Shown in pieces: positions 33,601-46,200 of a stretch of 64,000 bases of DNA. Positions within the stretch are counted from its first letter, which is position 1; each line of letters opens with the position of its first letter. The notes beneath the pieces are model-generated. The model saw only the letters and a program-made list of their open reading frames with translations, searched no databases and was not told the origin of the DNA. Position numbers and translations under genes: made by a program. The stretch is from Chaetomium olivaceum (lineage: Eukaryota > Ascomycota > Sordariomycetes > Sordariales > Chaetomiaceae): assembly GCA_039881045.1 (NCBI GenBank), contig JAYWVB010000017.1:310001-374000 (forward strand), written 5' to 3'.

Positions 33601-36600
33601 TTCGTGGACACGCTCACACGCTTCCTGTCGCGCTGAAGCGAGTAGGAGCGCGGCGTGGGGAAGAGTCTGGAAAAAGGGGAGCCAACGCCTTCCTGGCTCT
33701 CACTCGTCCTCACTCGACGATACTGACTGATCTTGCCATGCGGACGCGGGACGTAAGGGGTTGTCTCGCAAAGCGGCCAGACAAGACGAAGCTGACTACT
33801 CGGCTGAAAGGGGTAGCTTGGGCCGCCGTTAGCGTATACCATATATGTTTTGAGAGGATACCGTGGGGACGGGTCGGGCTCGCGCTGAGCTGAGATGGGG
33901 GCGATATGTTAGACACGCGTAACAAATAAGAGTGGACGTGAGGCTTACGGAATCTAAGAACGGTCGCCGAGAGATTAACTCAACAGGTTGAGGAGGCGAG
34001 GCAGATGCTCTGCGATAGGGGTGTTCTGGCGGTTTGGTGGTGAGGAACCGCGGCGCGTCATCGGGCAAGGGCGTGTGACTTGTGACGCAACGAACAACCC
34101 GGTTTCGGGTTATAGCTTTCCGTTTCGTCTTGTGGTTGGTTTTCGAGTGTGGTTTCGAGGGCCGCTTCATCGTGACAATCTACGCCCCGGTTTACAGAGT
34201 CCTCCGAGAGGGCCCGGAGTTTACAGAGAGGAGTCGTCAAGGTGTGGTGGATTTGCAACCCCATCGCCACTATCCAGCCCCCGCCCTAGCCCAATCTTTG
34301 TGTCCCTCTAAAGAGATAGGCCATATCATCTGGGCCACCGCCATGTGAGTGACGATCAAGCTGCGACTTGCTGCGTCCTAATTTGTCCAAAATCTAACAC
34401 GAGCACGGGCTGACGAGAACACAGTCAGCGGGAGCGGGGCACCGCCGGGCAACCCAAACCGGCTCCCCTTTTTCCGTTCCATAAGGCTGAGCCCCGGATA
34501 TCCTTCCGTATCCGATCTCCCAGCTTTACATTGCCAGTGGCTGAGGCGAATACTAGGAGAGTGGCTTGTTTCTCGATTTCATCCTCCAGATCCAGTGTTC
34601 GGATGCCCTGCGTTTGGTGGTAGGGCATGGAGAGCATGTAACATGACACAATACGAAAAAGCACAGTGCTGTGCTGGGCAAACGCAACGTGACTTATGTG
34701 GCTTGCGCTGGGCAGATCACTCTCACCTTCAAGATGCTTGTTTGACCACCGGTTCTCTCCTTAGCGCATACGGCAGGGTAATATTTTGGTGTATGGCGGT
34801 TTGGAATAGGGTGTAAGTTGCGATTCCGAACCCTCCGGGCCGGGGAAGGCCACGCCGCAGCCGGCGACCTCGGATTCCACGGCATTGATGCAGTCGAACT
34901 GAAAAAGACAAGACGATTACAAAGTATTACATTGTAAATCGTCGGTAATGCGGGGGGGTAGAGGCGATTTCTCTCAGGGGTTTCCATTTCTGATTCACTT
35001 GCGAAAAGGGTTTCAAATTTTGCGGTTTTCCATCTAAGTTGCCGCAATCAGGGGCGCGGCTTGTTCCATGCTTTTTTCAAGGCGGCGAACGCCGCTGGAA
35101 CAACTGCAGAAACTTTGTTTGACACGCACGTTGGTTGTGCCGCGTGTGCCGATGTCCCGCAGTACACTAGGGGTCTATCATCTTGATGTGTCTCGATCGG
35201 AGACGGCCCTTGGCATTTCCCCGTCCCAACCCAATGCGAAGGAGAGACATGAGTGGATGTTGTACGAAAACGATCGAATGTGGCTGCCAAGCCAAGCCGC
35301 GTGAGCCAGATCGGTCAGTTGGGATCAACTAACCAACGAACCAACTGCTCATTGCAGCATCGAGATTGTCGGTCATACGGCAGCTGGATTGGCCCTTGAG
35401 CTCCGACGCGGACCCGAAAGCGGACGCATGACGGAACTCCGACATGCTGTTGGTGGTTCTCAAGACTTGGAACTGCGAGTGCCAAACGTTTGAGTGTTGG
35501 CGGGCTCGCGGAAGTGAGAGACAGAAAGAGCTGTCATGCCGTTGCAACGTGCCATGCTCGGCGCTGCCCTCCTGCCCTACAGGGCTGTATGCAGGATTTG
35601 TGTGAATAAGCTTCTGACGTCGGCAGGGCAGATCATCAGATGAGCAAGCAAGAGGAGAGTCCAGCTATATGTTAGTATCGAACTGGCTGGGTGGCTGCAC
35701 GGTTCTCGCTCGATCCGCCCGGTGCTTGCAGCGCATACGGGACGAGGCTTCTCGCAGGAGCTGAACAGTGAAGGGAAATTGAAATTGCGTTCGCCTTGCC
35801 GATCGAGGGGCGGCTTGGAGGGCTGCAGCCCGCCTCAGAAGGGAAGGCGGAGATCGTGTAACGGCGAAGGGATGGCTCAGAGGTGAGAATCTGCCTTGGG
35901 TTTCCTCCCATTGGCGAGGAATTGGCGAGGAGAAACGAGGATGCCGTCATGCTCTGGCCATTGTGTGCCACGGATCTTCCAAGAGAAGCTGCTGCGTTAC
36001 CGTCGCAGTCGGTGCGGGGTGTTTGGCCCCGCTCCCACTACTGTGTATGCAAGCACTTTGCAGATGGATGTAACTCGGACAAGGACCATCGTGGACAGCG
36101 CGGAGAGTCGGTGAAGCTAACAGGCGCAGCGATGGCAGCAGCGAGCGAATAACAACTTAGTGTTAGTTACCCAGCGGGTGCCCCGGTTCCGCCTTGCTGT
36201 TTGTGCCAGATACGAGTGGCCGCGTTGGAAGAGTGAGCGGAGGAAGGGAAACGTCATGCTGGCGAGTTGTTGATTCTCGAAGTGGACTTGTGTTTGTCAG
36301 TTGATGCACCGTAAATGCAACCGTGCGGCGTCGACAGTGCGGAGAAGAGCAAGAGACGGTTCTGCCGCGATTATTCTGCGCCATCGGACCGAAGGGGGAC
36401 AGGCGATCATTAGCGTGTATGCACTGTGTAATCTGACGAGAGAGCTAGTGAGTGCTTTGCTTGTTAGAAGAATAACCACACAGGAGAGGTCGGCGACCAC
36501 CCAAGAGTTACCACGTCGAAAGGTGAAAGGGGGGGAGGGGGGGAGGGGTGTCGGTTGAGGGTTGAGTCTTCCGAACGGCCTTTTCCTATGGTAAATCGGA

Positions 36601-39600
36601 TAACTGCCTTCATAGATTGATTGCCCAAGAGGGGATGGTGTTGGAAAAGGTACAGATCAGACACACACAGAAAGAGGCGCCAGCGCAGAAGCGGACCGCG
36701 CTTGTCGGGTAACTAACCAACTGAGACACGAAATGTGGAAAAAAAAAAGAAACAGACATGGAACTAAGAATTTTGATAGCTCCGCTGAGTCCATTTAAAG
36801 ATTCAGCTGTTTTGTTTTCTTTTGTTTGTTGGTTCTTGTGTGGGCGGGGGGAAAGTGGGCAGTTCGCGGCCGAGAACTGGGTGTGGCGTCCGGGCCCGAG
36901 ATCAGTTCGGCACCGGGGAAGCACCAAATTCGATCTCCGCAAAGAGAACCCGCCGTTTCCCAGGCCAGGCAATCGCGGCCGTGATCGGATCCAATCGGAA
37001 GAATTACAGTCCCACGCCATGCCCATATCCAGGGCAGCCACGATTAGCCCCCACAGCACGCTTACCTTGGCGGCGGGATTTTCGGAAGCCACCATCCCTG
37101 CTTGCCGTTTTTGCACCTTCCCAGACAAGTTCGTCCGTTCGTTGCGTGAGCTGCGCGTGGCTCGAAGCGTCGGCGTGTTGATGGCATGGCATGTCTCAGG
37201 GTGTGTAGTTATTCGCAAAGGTCCACAGCTCCAGCGGGGGCAAGTCACGCATCTCACCGATGTGCAATTTCATGACACCTGGGTTGTTCGTTGGTCCTAG
37301 GCTCGAAAGCGTCGTCTAGCTGCCCTGATACGCGCGCTTGATTCGACTGTCAGCGTTGTCAAAGGACTAGCGCCATGCGTCAATATGCGCGTTTGGCGTC
37401 GAGGTGGTGCGTGATCCAGCTGCAAAAGGATTCAAATCCGAGCTGGCTTGACTGTCATTGGGCTAGTTAGCCGCCGCGATGCAGCCACTATCTGGTGCAT
37501 GGGACGCCAGTGCGCCGTCTCTCATCTCTGCATGCGCCATGCTAAAGGCGAAAGGGTGGGTGAGAAGTGACCCGAGGGTGAGAGACGACAAGAAAGGTCG
37601 GGGCGAGGGGATGAGGGATGATGGATAAGAGAAGTTCGGAGCTGGCGGCGGGGAGCGGGAACGGGCAGGTTGGTTGTCCTGGGTTGTTCTCCGGGTCTCC
37701 TGAGTACCGAGCTCCGGGCCTCGAGTGTTTCGGCATCGAGTGTTTCGGCGGCATCGGCATCATACTTCATCCAGCACAGCCATCGAATCGGCGGCGTAGG
37801 GCCAAATTCTGAGACAAATTTACTCGACGCCGTGCCGCCATGATCCCAAGTTTTGGGTTCTCACGAGCAATCCCATGCCGCTGGAGAGTCCGATTTCTAA
37901 GATCGGCTTCCGATATGGGGTGATGGTGCAGCGGTTCAGCGAGATTGCCATCAGGCAGCAGAATAAAAAAAGGCCGCTAAACCTAAATGGCTGTGGCGCC
38001 CCTGACACCAGCCCTGTCCCAGGTGGGCTGAGGCTCTCAACTGGGCCCGGCCCTAACGTTATCCAAGACCATGGTTCAAGCCACACCCTTCCAACCCAAA
38101 TTTCATCGACGCCCCGGTTTTATACCCCGAAATCCGGTATTGTAACCACGTACTTTATCCGGCCGGTGGTGAAATCTCTCCGAGCGCTGCCGGTATATTT
38201 TTGATGAGAGGTTTTGCTGATGAGCCTTGCTTGCAGCCGAAAGCGAAAGCAAAAGATTCCCCACCTCCCCTTCGAAACTGTGGCTTTACACTCGTCCCTG
38301 GTAAGGCTGCAAACTTTCTCTGAAAACGCTAGCGCGGATGACCTGTATCCGGGAGCACGGTTGGGGGGCCGTGGTGCAACGTCGGGGTCCCATGGCGATG
38401 GTCAGTGGCTTGCTCTCCAGCGATGAACGGCGGGGTCCTTGTGCTTGGCCCTTGGCCGACTGCGTATTCCCGCCGACCCATTGGGGACGGGTCTCGCAAA
38501 GATGCACATACCGGGATGGCGCTTTTCGTGATGCAAATGATAAGAAACCACCCGTGCGCGGTAACTATTACCCAATCAATTCCTCTTTGCACCTGACCGG
38601 CATTGCTGCCCAGCAAGTCCTGACTCGGCTGGTTTTAATCGGCTTGGCAGCGTCACATTGGGGTTAAAACACCATTTGCTTGACGAGTTTACCTACTAAT
38701 TAGCTAACTATGCAGTTAACGGACCTCAAACCATTTATTTAAGAGGGTTGAAAAAGGGAGGGCCCGGTACGGAAATCGGCACGGCGTTGAATCGCTCGCA
38801 CACCACCCACTGCACTCGCACCTTGCAGTTTCGCCAAATTTGGGTATGGAAACGCTCTATTTATCTTCGCTCGCATTCCATGTTTAGCATGAACTCTAAC
38901 TTTAACTACACTCGTCCACAGCACTTCTTTGGATCGGTTCAACGGAACCCAGATGGCGCTTTTCCCCGTCCATGAGGGGCTGCCGTACCCACGTGCCCGA
39001 GGTGGCCCCCATCATGCACACGTCGAACCCGGTCCCGGGAGGAGCAATAAACGGCGATGACAAGCGCCGGCGCTACGGGAGGCATGTCAGACGGAACTCG
39101 TCCAGTCATTGGTAGGAGGGGATCTTTTTTTTGGGGAGCCCAAGTGGACTCAGCACTGAATAATACAATGATCCCATCAGAATCTCAAATACTTTCCGAC
39201 TTGGGCAGGAGAAGCGTTTTGTTTTCGCTCTGTCCGCACTGGTCGAAGCGACCGTGGGGATTTGCGATCGCCCAGGGTGACGGACCGAGCTCCGTCGCGA
39301 AGTCGACAGCTGTGTATGTGTACCATATATACACAGTAGGTACATACTTAGGTAGCTCGGTAACTCCAGACATCTGTACCACCGTGTGCCGTGGGTGCGG
39401 TGCCTTGTTTCGAAGCTGCTTCTCCGACATGACAATGCGTTGGCTCGATTAACATGGAACGGAACGCGATGTTGCGAGTGCTCTCATTCAAGGGGCAATT
39501 TCCGAGTCAAGTGACGAGGTGGTGGTGCCAAAAAGTCAGGTGCCGCGCGGGGACATATTTTGGCACGCTGTGCCGGACCCTGACAGACTCCTCGGGGCTT

Positions 39601-41809
39601 CCAGAACAAGCAAAGAAAACGCTGACGACGACGCGACACAACACCAAGGGCCCAGTGCCGCAAGGGGTTGTTTTCTTGGCGCTAACTCAATTTGGCCGTC
39701 AGGGTAACGCAGGGTCCCGTCACTCAGGTCGCTTTTCGTTCTGGTTCGTGTCCGGGGCGTCGTGCTAGGATTCGGTTTGGCGACGTCGCTTGGGCGTCTC
39801 ATCCATCACACAGCGCGCCAAAACCACCCCCCGGAAATAAAAGCCTTGCGAAATGTGGTGGCCTAGCTGCGCCTACCTGCCCACCATCCGGCAAAGAGAG
39901 ACGCGCGGGGCCTCATTTGTTAGGTCCGGCACACCTCGCCCAACCGCCCAACCTGAGGGAATCTTGCGTTGCCGCGCTGGTCCGTGCGTCTTTTTTCCCC
40001 TTGACCTTCCTGAGGCATTGATTTGCGGGGGGGTTCCGATAAGATAACGACCTCACTACACAGTAGCAGCTTAATGAAACAATGGAGTTAAGCGGGCAAG
40101 AGCACCCCGACCCGACAACAGGGTTCAGCATCCTTCGACCGCGTCAATCTGGCGGCTTCATCTCTCCACACCCGTCACCTTCGATTGTTTGCCCCAGCTA
40201 TTTCCCGCTTTGGGTGAAAAGTCACCAATTTGATTGTTTTATTTTTATTTATTTTATTTTACGAGTCAATGGGATGTCTCATGTGTGGAGGTTAACTACC
40301 CCGTCAGAAGCATCAACCGGCTTGCACTTACACGGCCATCAAAAAGTCACTTCGAATTGTTCACAACCTAAAAGTTTTCGAACGCCTGCTTGCCCACCCC
40401 CCAACCTGTTGAGTGACCCCGCTACCGTCTGATCCTCCGTTATGCGATTGCCCCAAGGGGTTCGCACTCGTCGGTTTACCCCCTGTTCGAATAAGTCCTG
40501 CAGGTTCGCGCAGTTGGGAGAGGGCATCATCTTGAGGATCCAGCAAGAAGCAATGGGGTGAACAAACGCCAGCCGCGCAGGAGCAACAAACAGCCGCGAT
40601 GAGCCGACTACTGCTGCTTACAGGTCAATATTGCGCGTCTAACTATCTGGAAACGCTCATCATGGCTTGCGGCAGACCTTCGGAAGCGTGAGCCGCGCTC
40701 TGCGTGGCGTGCAACACGGGGGCATGGGTCGAGGTGGCCCAAAGGCTCCTTACCGCTTCTGCACACGCCTGTTCCGGGTCCCTGTTCGGCTACGGCACAT
40801 TTGACTTCAAAGAGTTCCCAAGCAGCGCGAGCGGCGCAGCTGTTCACAAGTCCACAGGCGAGCCTGAGAAATGCTGTAGCCTAAGAGCAGCCACGGTCGT
40901 TTCGCCCCCGCCGCTCCGCCGGCCTCGCTCATGTTCCTCCTCCTGCTGCTCAGGACAGCGTCCAATCAACCAACTCAATGCTGCTTCATGAGAGAAAGTG
41001 ACATCCTCGAGCGTCGAGAGAGAGACACCCCCCCTGGAAAGTACCTAATGGGTGTTTCTACACAGTAATAGCTACGCACCGCTGCTTCGGTTACGCGACT
41101 GTTTTCCGATGCCTCGATCGATATCCCAAGAGCAACACGTTGCCGTCTGCGGAGTAACGCTGTTTCTCCATGGCCACCACAGTTAATTGTCCCCGGTAAG
41201 GCCGTTGACCAGACCCAAACCATCCATGGGGGTGGGTGCCCTGTTGGCAAATGGACCGGGAGGGGGCGTGCAACTCCCCCTTGTGGGTGGCCATGACACC
41301 CCCCTCCCCCCCGTTGCAATGCCCAGTCCAACACCCTGGTCGATACAATCCCTGTCGCGGGCCCTGCTCCTCTCGTTGTCCACTTACATGCACGTTCCTT
41401 GCCGGCCGACACACTCTAAATCCCCCCCAGCTAACGGTGCTCTTGCCCTGACCAGGCCCCCTCCCCATGCACCCACGGCACCACCATGGTACTGTGGGGA
41501 TGTACTGCCCTGCCTCTCTCAAACTTATAAGCTTAGCTCGTCCGGGCCCTTCTCCACGACCTTTGAGGCTGAGGTGCATTTGACATTCAAGCTACCCCAA
41601 AGATAGATCTACGGCGTCGTCGAAATCTTGCTACCTGGACGCCGCCTCAACACGGCCCATCACCGACCTTTCCTCCACTTCATATAAGCCGTCGTGCGCC
41701 TTCGTCAACGACATCACCGCCATAAGTCAGACAGTCACGTATGTACCTGTTCGTTCAAGTCTTCCCAGTTCATCATAACACACACGCACCACCCTCCCCG
41801 AGGAAGAAG
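30637..41809. other. 11-kb gene-poor region
   Basis: No recognisable gene in about 11.2 kb. Many short open frames exist on both strands, often overlapping antisense, with no domain, splice-connected extension or codon bias that I can support; the longest are near 36610-37257 (-) and 36758-37300 (+). There are scattered G, C and A homopolymers, and no tRNA or 5S rRNA pattern was seen. The right part is probably promoter and leader of the zinc-finger gene; non-coding transcripts cannot be excluded. Confidence 0.5.
41683..41688 (+). promoter_or_regulatory. TATA-like element before zinc-finger gene
   Basis: tataag lies about 125 bases before the chosen ATG at 41810. A possible 5'-leader intron starting GTATGT at 41739 would remove the upstream in-frame ATG at 41741. 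Confidence 0.4.
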
Positions 41810-43271
41810 ATGGACCCGACATACTCAAGCCAAGGCTTCGACGACACTTACTCACACACACCCAGGTCGAGAGCCGGTAGTGGAGTATCCACGACAGAAG
41901 GGCTATTACAGAACCTACATCTTGCCGAGTCGACATCATTCGAGACAGGGTCTTATACCACCAGCAGACCTTCATCCTCCAGGGGGTTAGCCTCACCCGC
42001 ATACTTAAGTCCGAGCCTGTCCCACTCGCCGAGCTACCTCTCCACTCCCCTCACTCAACACCAAACACCCTTCCCGCATTTGTCATCCGAAGCCGTGGTC
42101 TCGGACGCCGAGTGGTTCGAATCGGAGCAATCACGAGCCCAAGGCGCACCGCTCCTCAGGTTACAACCTGCACACGACCAGATAGGGGCGTCAGCATCAT
42201 CGCCTCCGCTACCCTCCATCGAGACAGAAGCTATGAGGTACGAACTCTCACTCTCGGTCCTCAGCCACGAGGGAACCCCCGGCCCTTCTCTCGACACCTG
42301 CTAACCCCCGGAACAGTACCGTCGCCGTTTCGTACGACCCGACATTTACCATGGGCGCACGATCATCATTTACCTGGCCAGGTACGCCACCACGCTTCCA
42401 TTCGTTTCCCCTGGTACGGGCCTCATGCTAACTAGGAACAGTGATGGAATCTAACAACGGGCTCATGCCCCCCCATGACCTTGGCCCTTACGGTTCAGAC
42501 GCCAGCCTCACCCCACCAAGTGGATCACGATCCGTCACAGCAAGCCCCCCTCGAACGAATCTCACCGCGGAGCAACGGGAACTTAAACGGCAACGAGACC
42601 AGGCAAGGCACAACTCCAAGATGCAGGTCCGTGGCAGGAGGACGGACAGTGGTTCTTCGGTCTACTCACCCCCCGTAACCCTATCCGACATGACAACTGG
42701 CGCTTCGAGCATGCCCGTGTACACGACCGCGCCATCGCAAATCTCCCTACTCGCCGAGCCGTCGGCACCGCATTACTTGCCCCCATTCTCGCCACCGCTG
42801 CAAGACCAAAACCAGGCGGCCATGTTCACAAACTCATACCCCCCGCAATCTTACATGCCCGACTATTCGTACCCGCCATCGACGGCCCCAAGCCTGCCGT
42901 CCCACTATGGGTATGTCTTGACTTCTTCAGTCTTCAAAGAATTAAAGCGCTAACCTCGACCGAGCAGTAGGCCACTCGTACAAGACCCAAGCATGGGGAT
43001 GTACCCAGTTCCCCCCATTATCCCGCCAGGGCCCCAGGATGCGAGCGGACAAGTCAGAGTAGTGCACAGCCGGCCGAAGCCGCAGTGCTGGGAGCATGGG
43101 TGCAACGGGCGACAGTTCTCGACCTTCAGCAACCTCCTCAGGCACCAACGGGAAAAGTCAGGGCAGGCGGCGAAGGCGACATGTCCGAACTGCGGAGCCG
43201 AATTCACGCGGACGACGGCCAGGAACGGGCACCTACTCCACGACAAGTGCAAGAAGAAGGGCTCCAGTTAG
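41810..43271 (+). CDS. C2H2-type zinc-finger protein, putative transcription factor
   Basis: Four exons: 41810-42237, 42317-42381, 42442-42910 and 42968-43271; three short introns, all in phase, give 421 residues. The first two thirds are Ser/Pro/Thr-rich and look disordered. A basic segment, EQRELKRQRDQARHNSKMQ, could be a nuclear targeting or DNA-contact region. Two zinc-finger-like units close the protein. The first is CWEHGC, then FSTFSNLLRH, with C-x4-C and only one clear His; the second is CPNCGAEF, then NGHLLHDKC, with C-x2-C-x12-H-x2-H. The start at 41810 (MDPTYSSQGFDD) is preferred over the ATG at 41741. A regulatory role is inferred from the fingers and from the isolated position in a very gene-poor stretch; the target genes are unknown. 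Confidence 0.85.
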
Positions 43272-46200
43272 AGAGGTGGAGGGTGAAACTCTACGCTACG
43301 ACCACTATCCAACATCTCTCTTGCTTCGACTCGAGAGGCGACTCCGCTCCGACGGTCCACTCCGACGACATTTTTTCCACCTTTCTTCTTTTTACCGGAC
43401 AATGTACAAATTTCAGCACGGGACCATTTTTTGAAAGCCGCAAGGCGGCTGCCTTTCGTTTTGGGGAAGTTGTATTTACTTTGCTTGGGGCTCTGTTCCT
43501 AGACTTGGGGAGGTGGATCACATGGGGTTTTACATCATGGAAGGAATGGGAAATACCAGGCACATATTGGGCGAAAATTGCCATTCGTTTTATTGTTTGC
43601 GCTTATACCATAGCGTCACGACCGGGCATCGGGGAACAGGCTGGGATAAAGTCTTGCTACTGCTAGTATATTATCTATTGATGCCTCAAAGGCGAGATAT
43701 TTGACTCACGTCGCGATCCTCTTGCTCAGTGTGTATTTTTCCAAGACGCAGTAATATCAACATTGCAAATCACTAGGAGATCTCATCACTAGAGCGCCGA
43801 ACTTCTAAACACAACCTGGAATGAACTGAACTTGAACCTTGCACACTCCAAGGATCTCCCAGTTTCCTTGCAATAGCTGTTTTCTATCACCTAATCAACT
43901 AAGCTTTGCTCCTTCCAAGCAAACTTCGAGGGATTCGGATGCGGAAGGAGCAAGTTTGAGTCCCTTTCCGCTCCCTCCCGGGCACTTCTAAACCCCACAC
44001 GGATCTCGATTCTCCGAAAGCCATTCACTCCTTCCCGCTCTACCCGATAATGGTGGCAAAATACTACTAGCAGATATGAAGGAAATAGGCTCGGAGTCAG
44101 ATTACCATTACTGAGGATCATGTGGACTCAACGAAAACATCAATACCTTACCTACCTAGGTAATTACCAACCCAGGGCTTCCTGGCATAGGTACCCTTGA
44201 GGACGTACTGTCCTGGACCTCACCATGGGGATCCTCCCACACGGTTGCAGATCCATGAGGAAACGGGTCAATCCTCTCGGCAAACAGGCCAAGTAACTAA
44301 CGAACAGGCCTTGGACACAGAAGCAAACCCGCCCAATCGCTGACCTCTACCCACCGCCCTTTGGACCTAAGCATCGAAAGAGTCCACTGGCCGGCGGCCC
44401 AACACGGCGCGCTGCGGTCATCGATGACTGGAGAGACTGGCCATCCACACCACTCCCACATACCGCATATGCATTGTGTCTGTAATTTGTCTGAGGTTCG
44501 AATGGATGAAGCCTTGATCCTCGGGCAGCCATTGGAGCATCTAGGACCATACGGAGCCTGCGTCTAGAAGCCTGGCGCTTATGGCGCAGCCCCGGCCAAC
44601 GAGGGCGGCCTTCACAAATTACACGCATCGACAACAACCACACACAACCCCCCACCTTCTGTGGTGAGCTCAGCGCGCCTCCTGTGTGCTTGGCTGAGAT
44701 TCTCCGACCGGCACGGCTCACTTGACATCAGCGTGGACCGCCGCAAGGTGCTCCTTGTTACAACCGGGCCGCCTTGGTACCACGAGATACAACTTGCTAG
44801 TTTTACGTCGAATCCCACGCACAGTTCCCATTCTCAACGGGTACGGGATGGCCCTGTCGGAACCCTCGTCTCCGAATTACAAACTCATCAGCGCCTCTCG
44901 TCGAGTATCATCCCCCCGCCACGGAGCGAACATCATCATACACAGCCCGCCGGCAGCCGGAAGGTCACAAATGTACCGATCTGGGCAGCACGGCACCGCC
45001 TACCTATCTCACTGCAGCGTGATAATCAGGGTGCCAGGCTCAAACCGGGACACTTGCCCTTGTACCAGCTGGGAACTTCCATGCCGGGACAGACGACGTC
45101 ACTCCCGCCCCACGCCAGCACACGGTGTCGAACCTCTTTCTCCTCACCGACTATTTTGAGCGAGGTGGCAGCGCGGAACCAAGTCGTGTGGAAGGATACA
45201 CCTGGATGTCGGTGGCGATCCGGGGCCGCGAGGACAGCATAGCCGGGGCCCTGTCATGGTCGAAAGCGGTTAATAGTTGACAACACGATTGTTCACAACG
45301 CCTTACTAAGTGAGGCTCATGGAGGAGCCGCACGGTTGGGGTATGTCGCATTCACCAATGGCGATGGAGAGAATGCTGTTGACTGAAATCCGCCTCCCAA
45401 TCGTCGGAAGATTAAGTTTCAAACCATGCGCTTCATTTCACGGCTTCAAGCTGTCGCAACGTTGGCCGTGCGGGCGACACAGCCTCGCTGGAAATAGCAA
45501 AGTCTTGGCATGGGCCCTGGAGATATCGACCCACATCATTGTCTCTCGCTACAGAAAACCAGCCACTCCACTGGACCTTTTGAGTGGGATTGCCCAGTTT
45601 GGGTGTAGCTCTGCCAGCCCCCCCTGAACGTCAAACGGGAACAAGTAGCCGAACCCGAGTTGCTGGGCCGGTGCCGCGTCGGTGACTTCACGTTCTTTCG
45701 GTTCAAAACACGGAGCCAGGGTGTTGGAAGCTCTCGGCCGACTGCAACGTTCGAGCGCAGCTGATGATGATTAGATCAGCGAATCACGCCATCAAAAGCT
45801 TTCCTGGACCAACTACACGACACTCCGGAGTTCGGCTCAATACGGGTGCCACCGGGCAGTGAAACCATGGTCAGATTGCGGCAAGATCTTAGCCCGGCAT
45901 CGTGTCGAGATGTAAACATCACAGAACAGTCACCAGCGTCGTCGAGTCGTGTGTCTCCAGTGCCATTTGCGACAGGGAGCCGGCCCCGTGAGAGGCCCCC
46001 GCCTGTCCGGGGACGCTCGGGGATCGCCCGGAGGGCATCCCGCCGGGCCGCAGCGGCTTGCCCCAGTATCGGATTTAATGTACCGCATTTCGCCCGGCGC
46101 GCTCACACGACAGCCATGCCGGCAGAGTTCGACTTGAATTCGTGTGGAAAACCAAACCGAGATCGCTGCTTGTAAAGCTATTGTGCAATCGCCACACTGG

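Noticed and set aside
36610..37300. Long overlapping frames on both strands
   Set aside because: Both strands are open over the same bases with no family match, so chance openness in GC-rich DNA is more likely.
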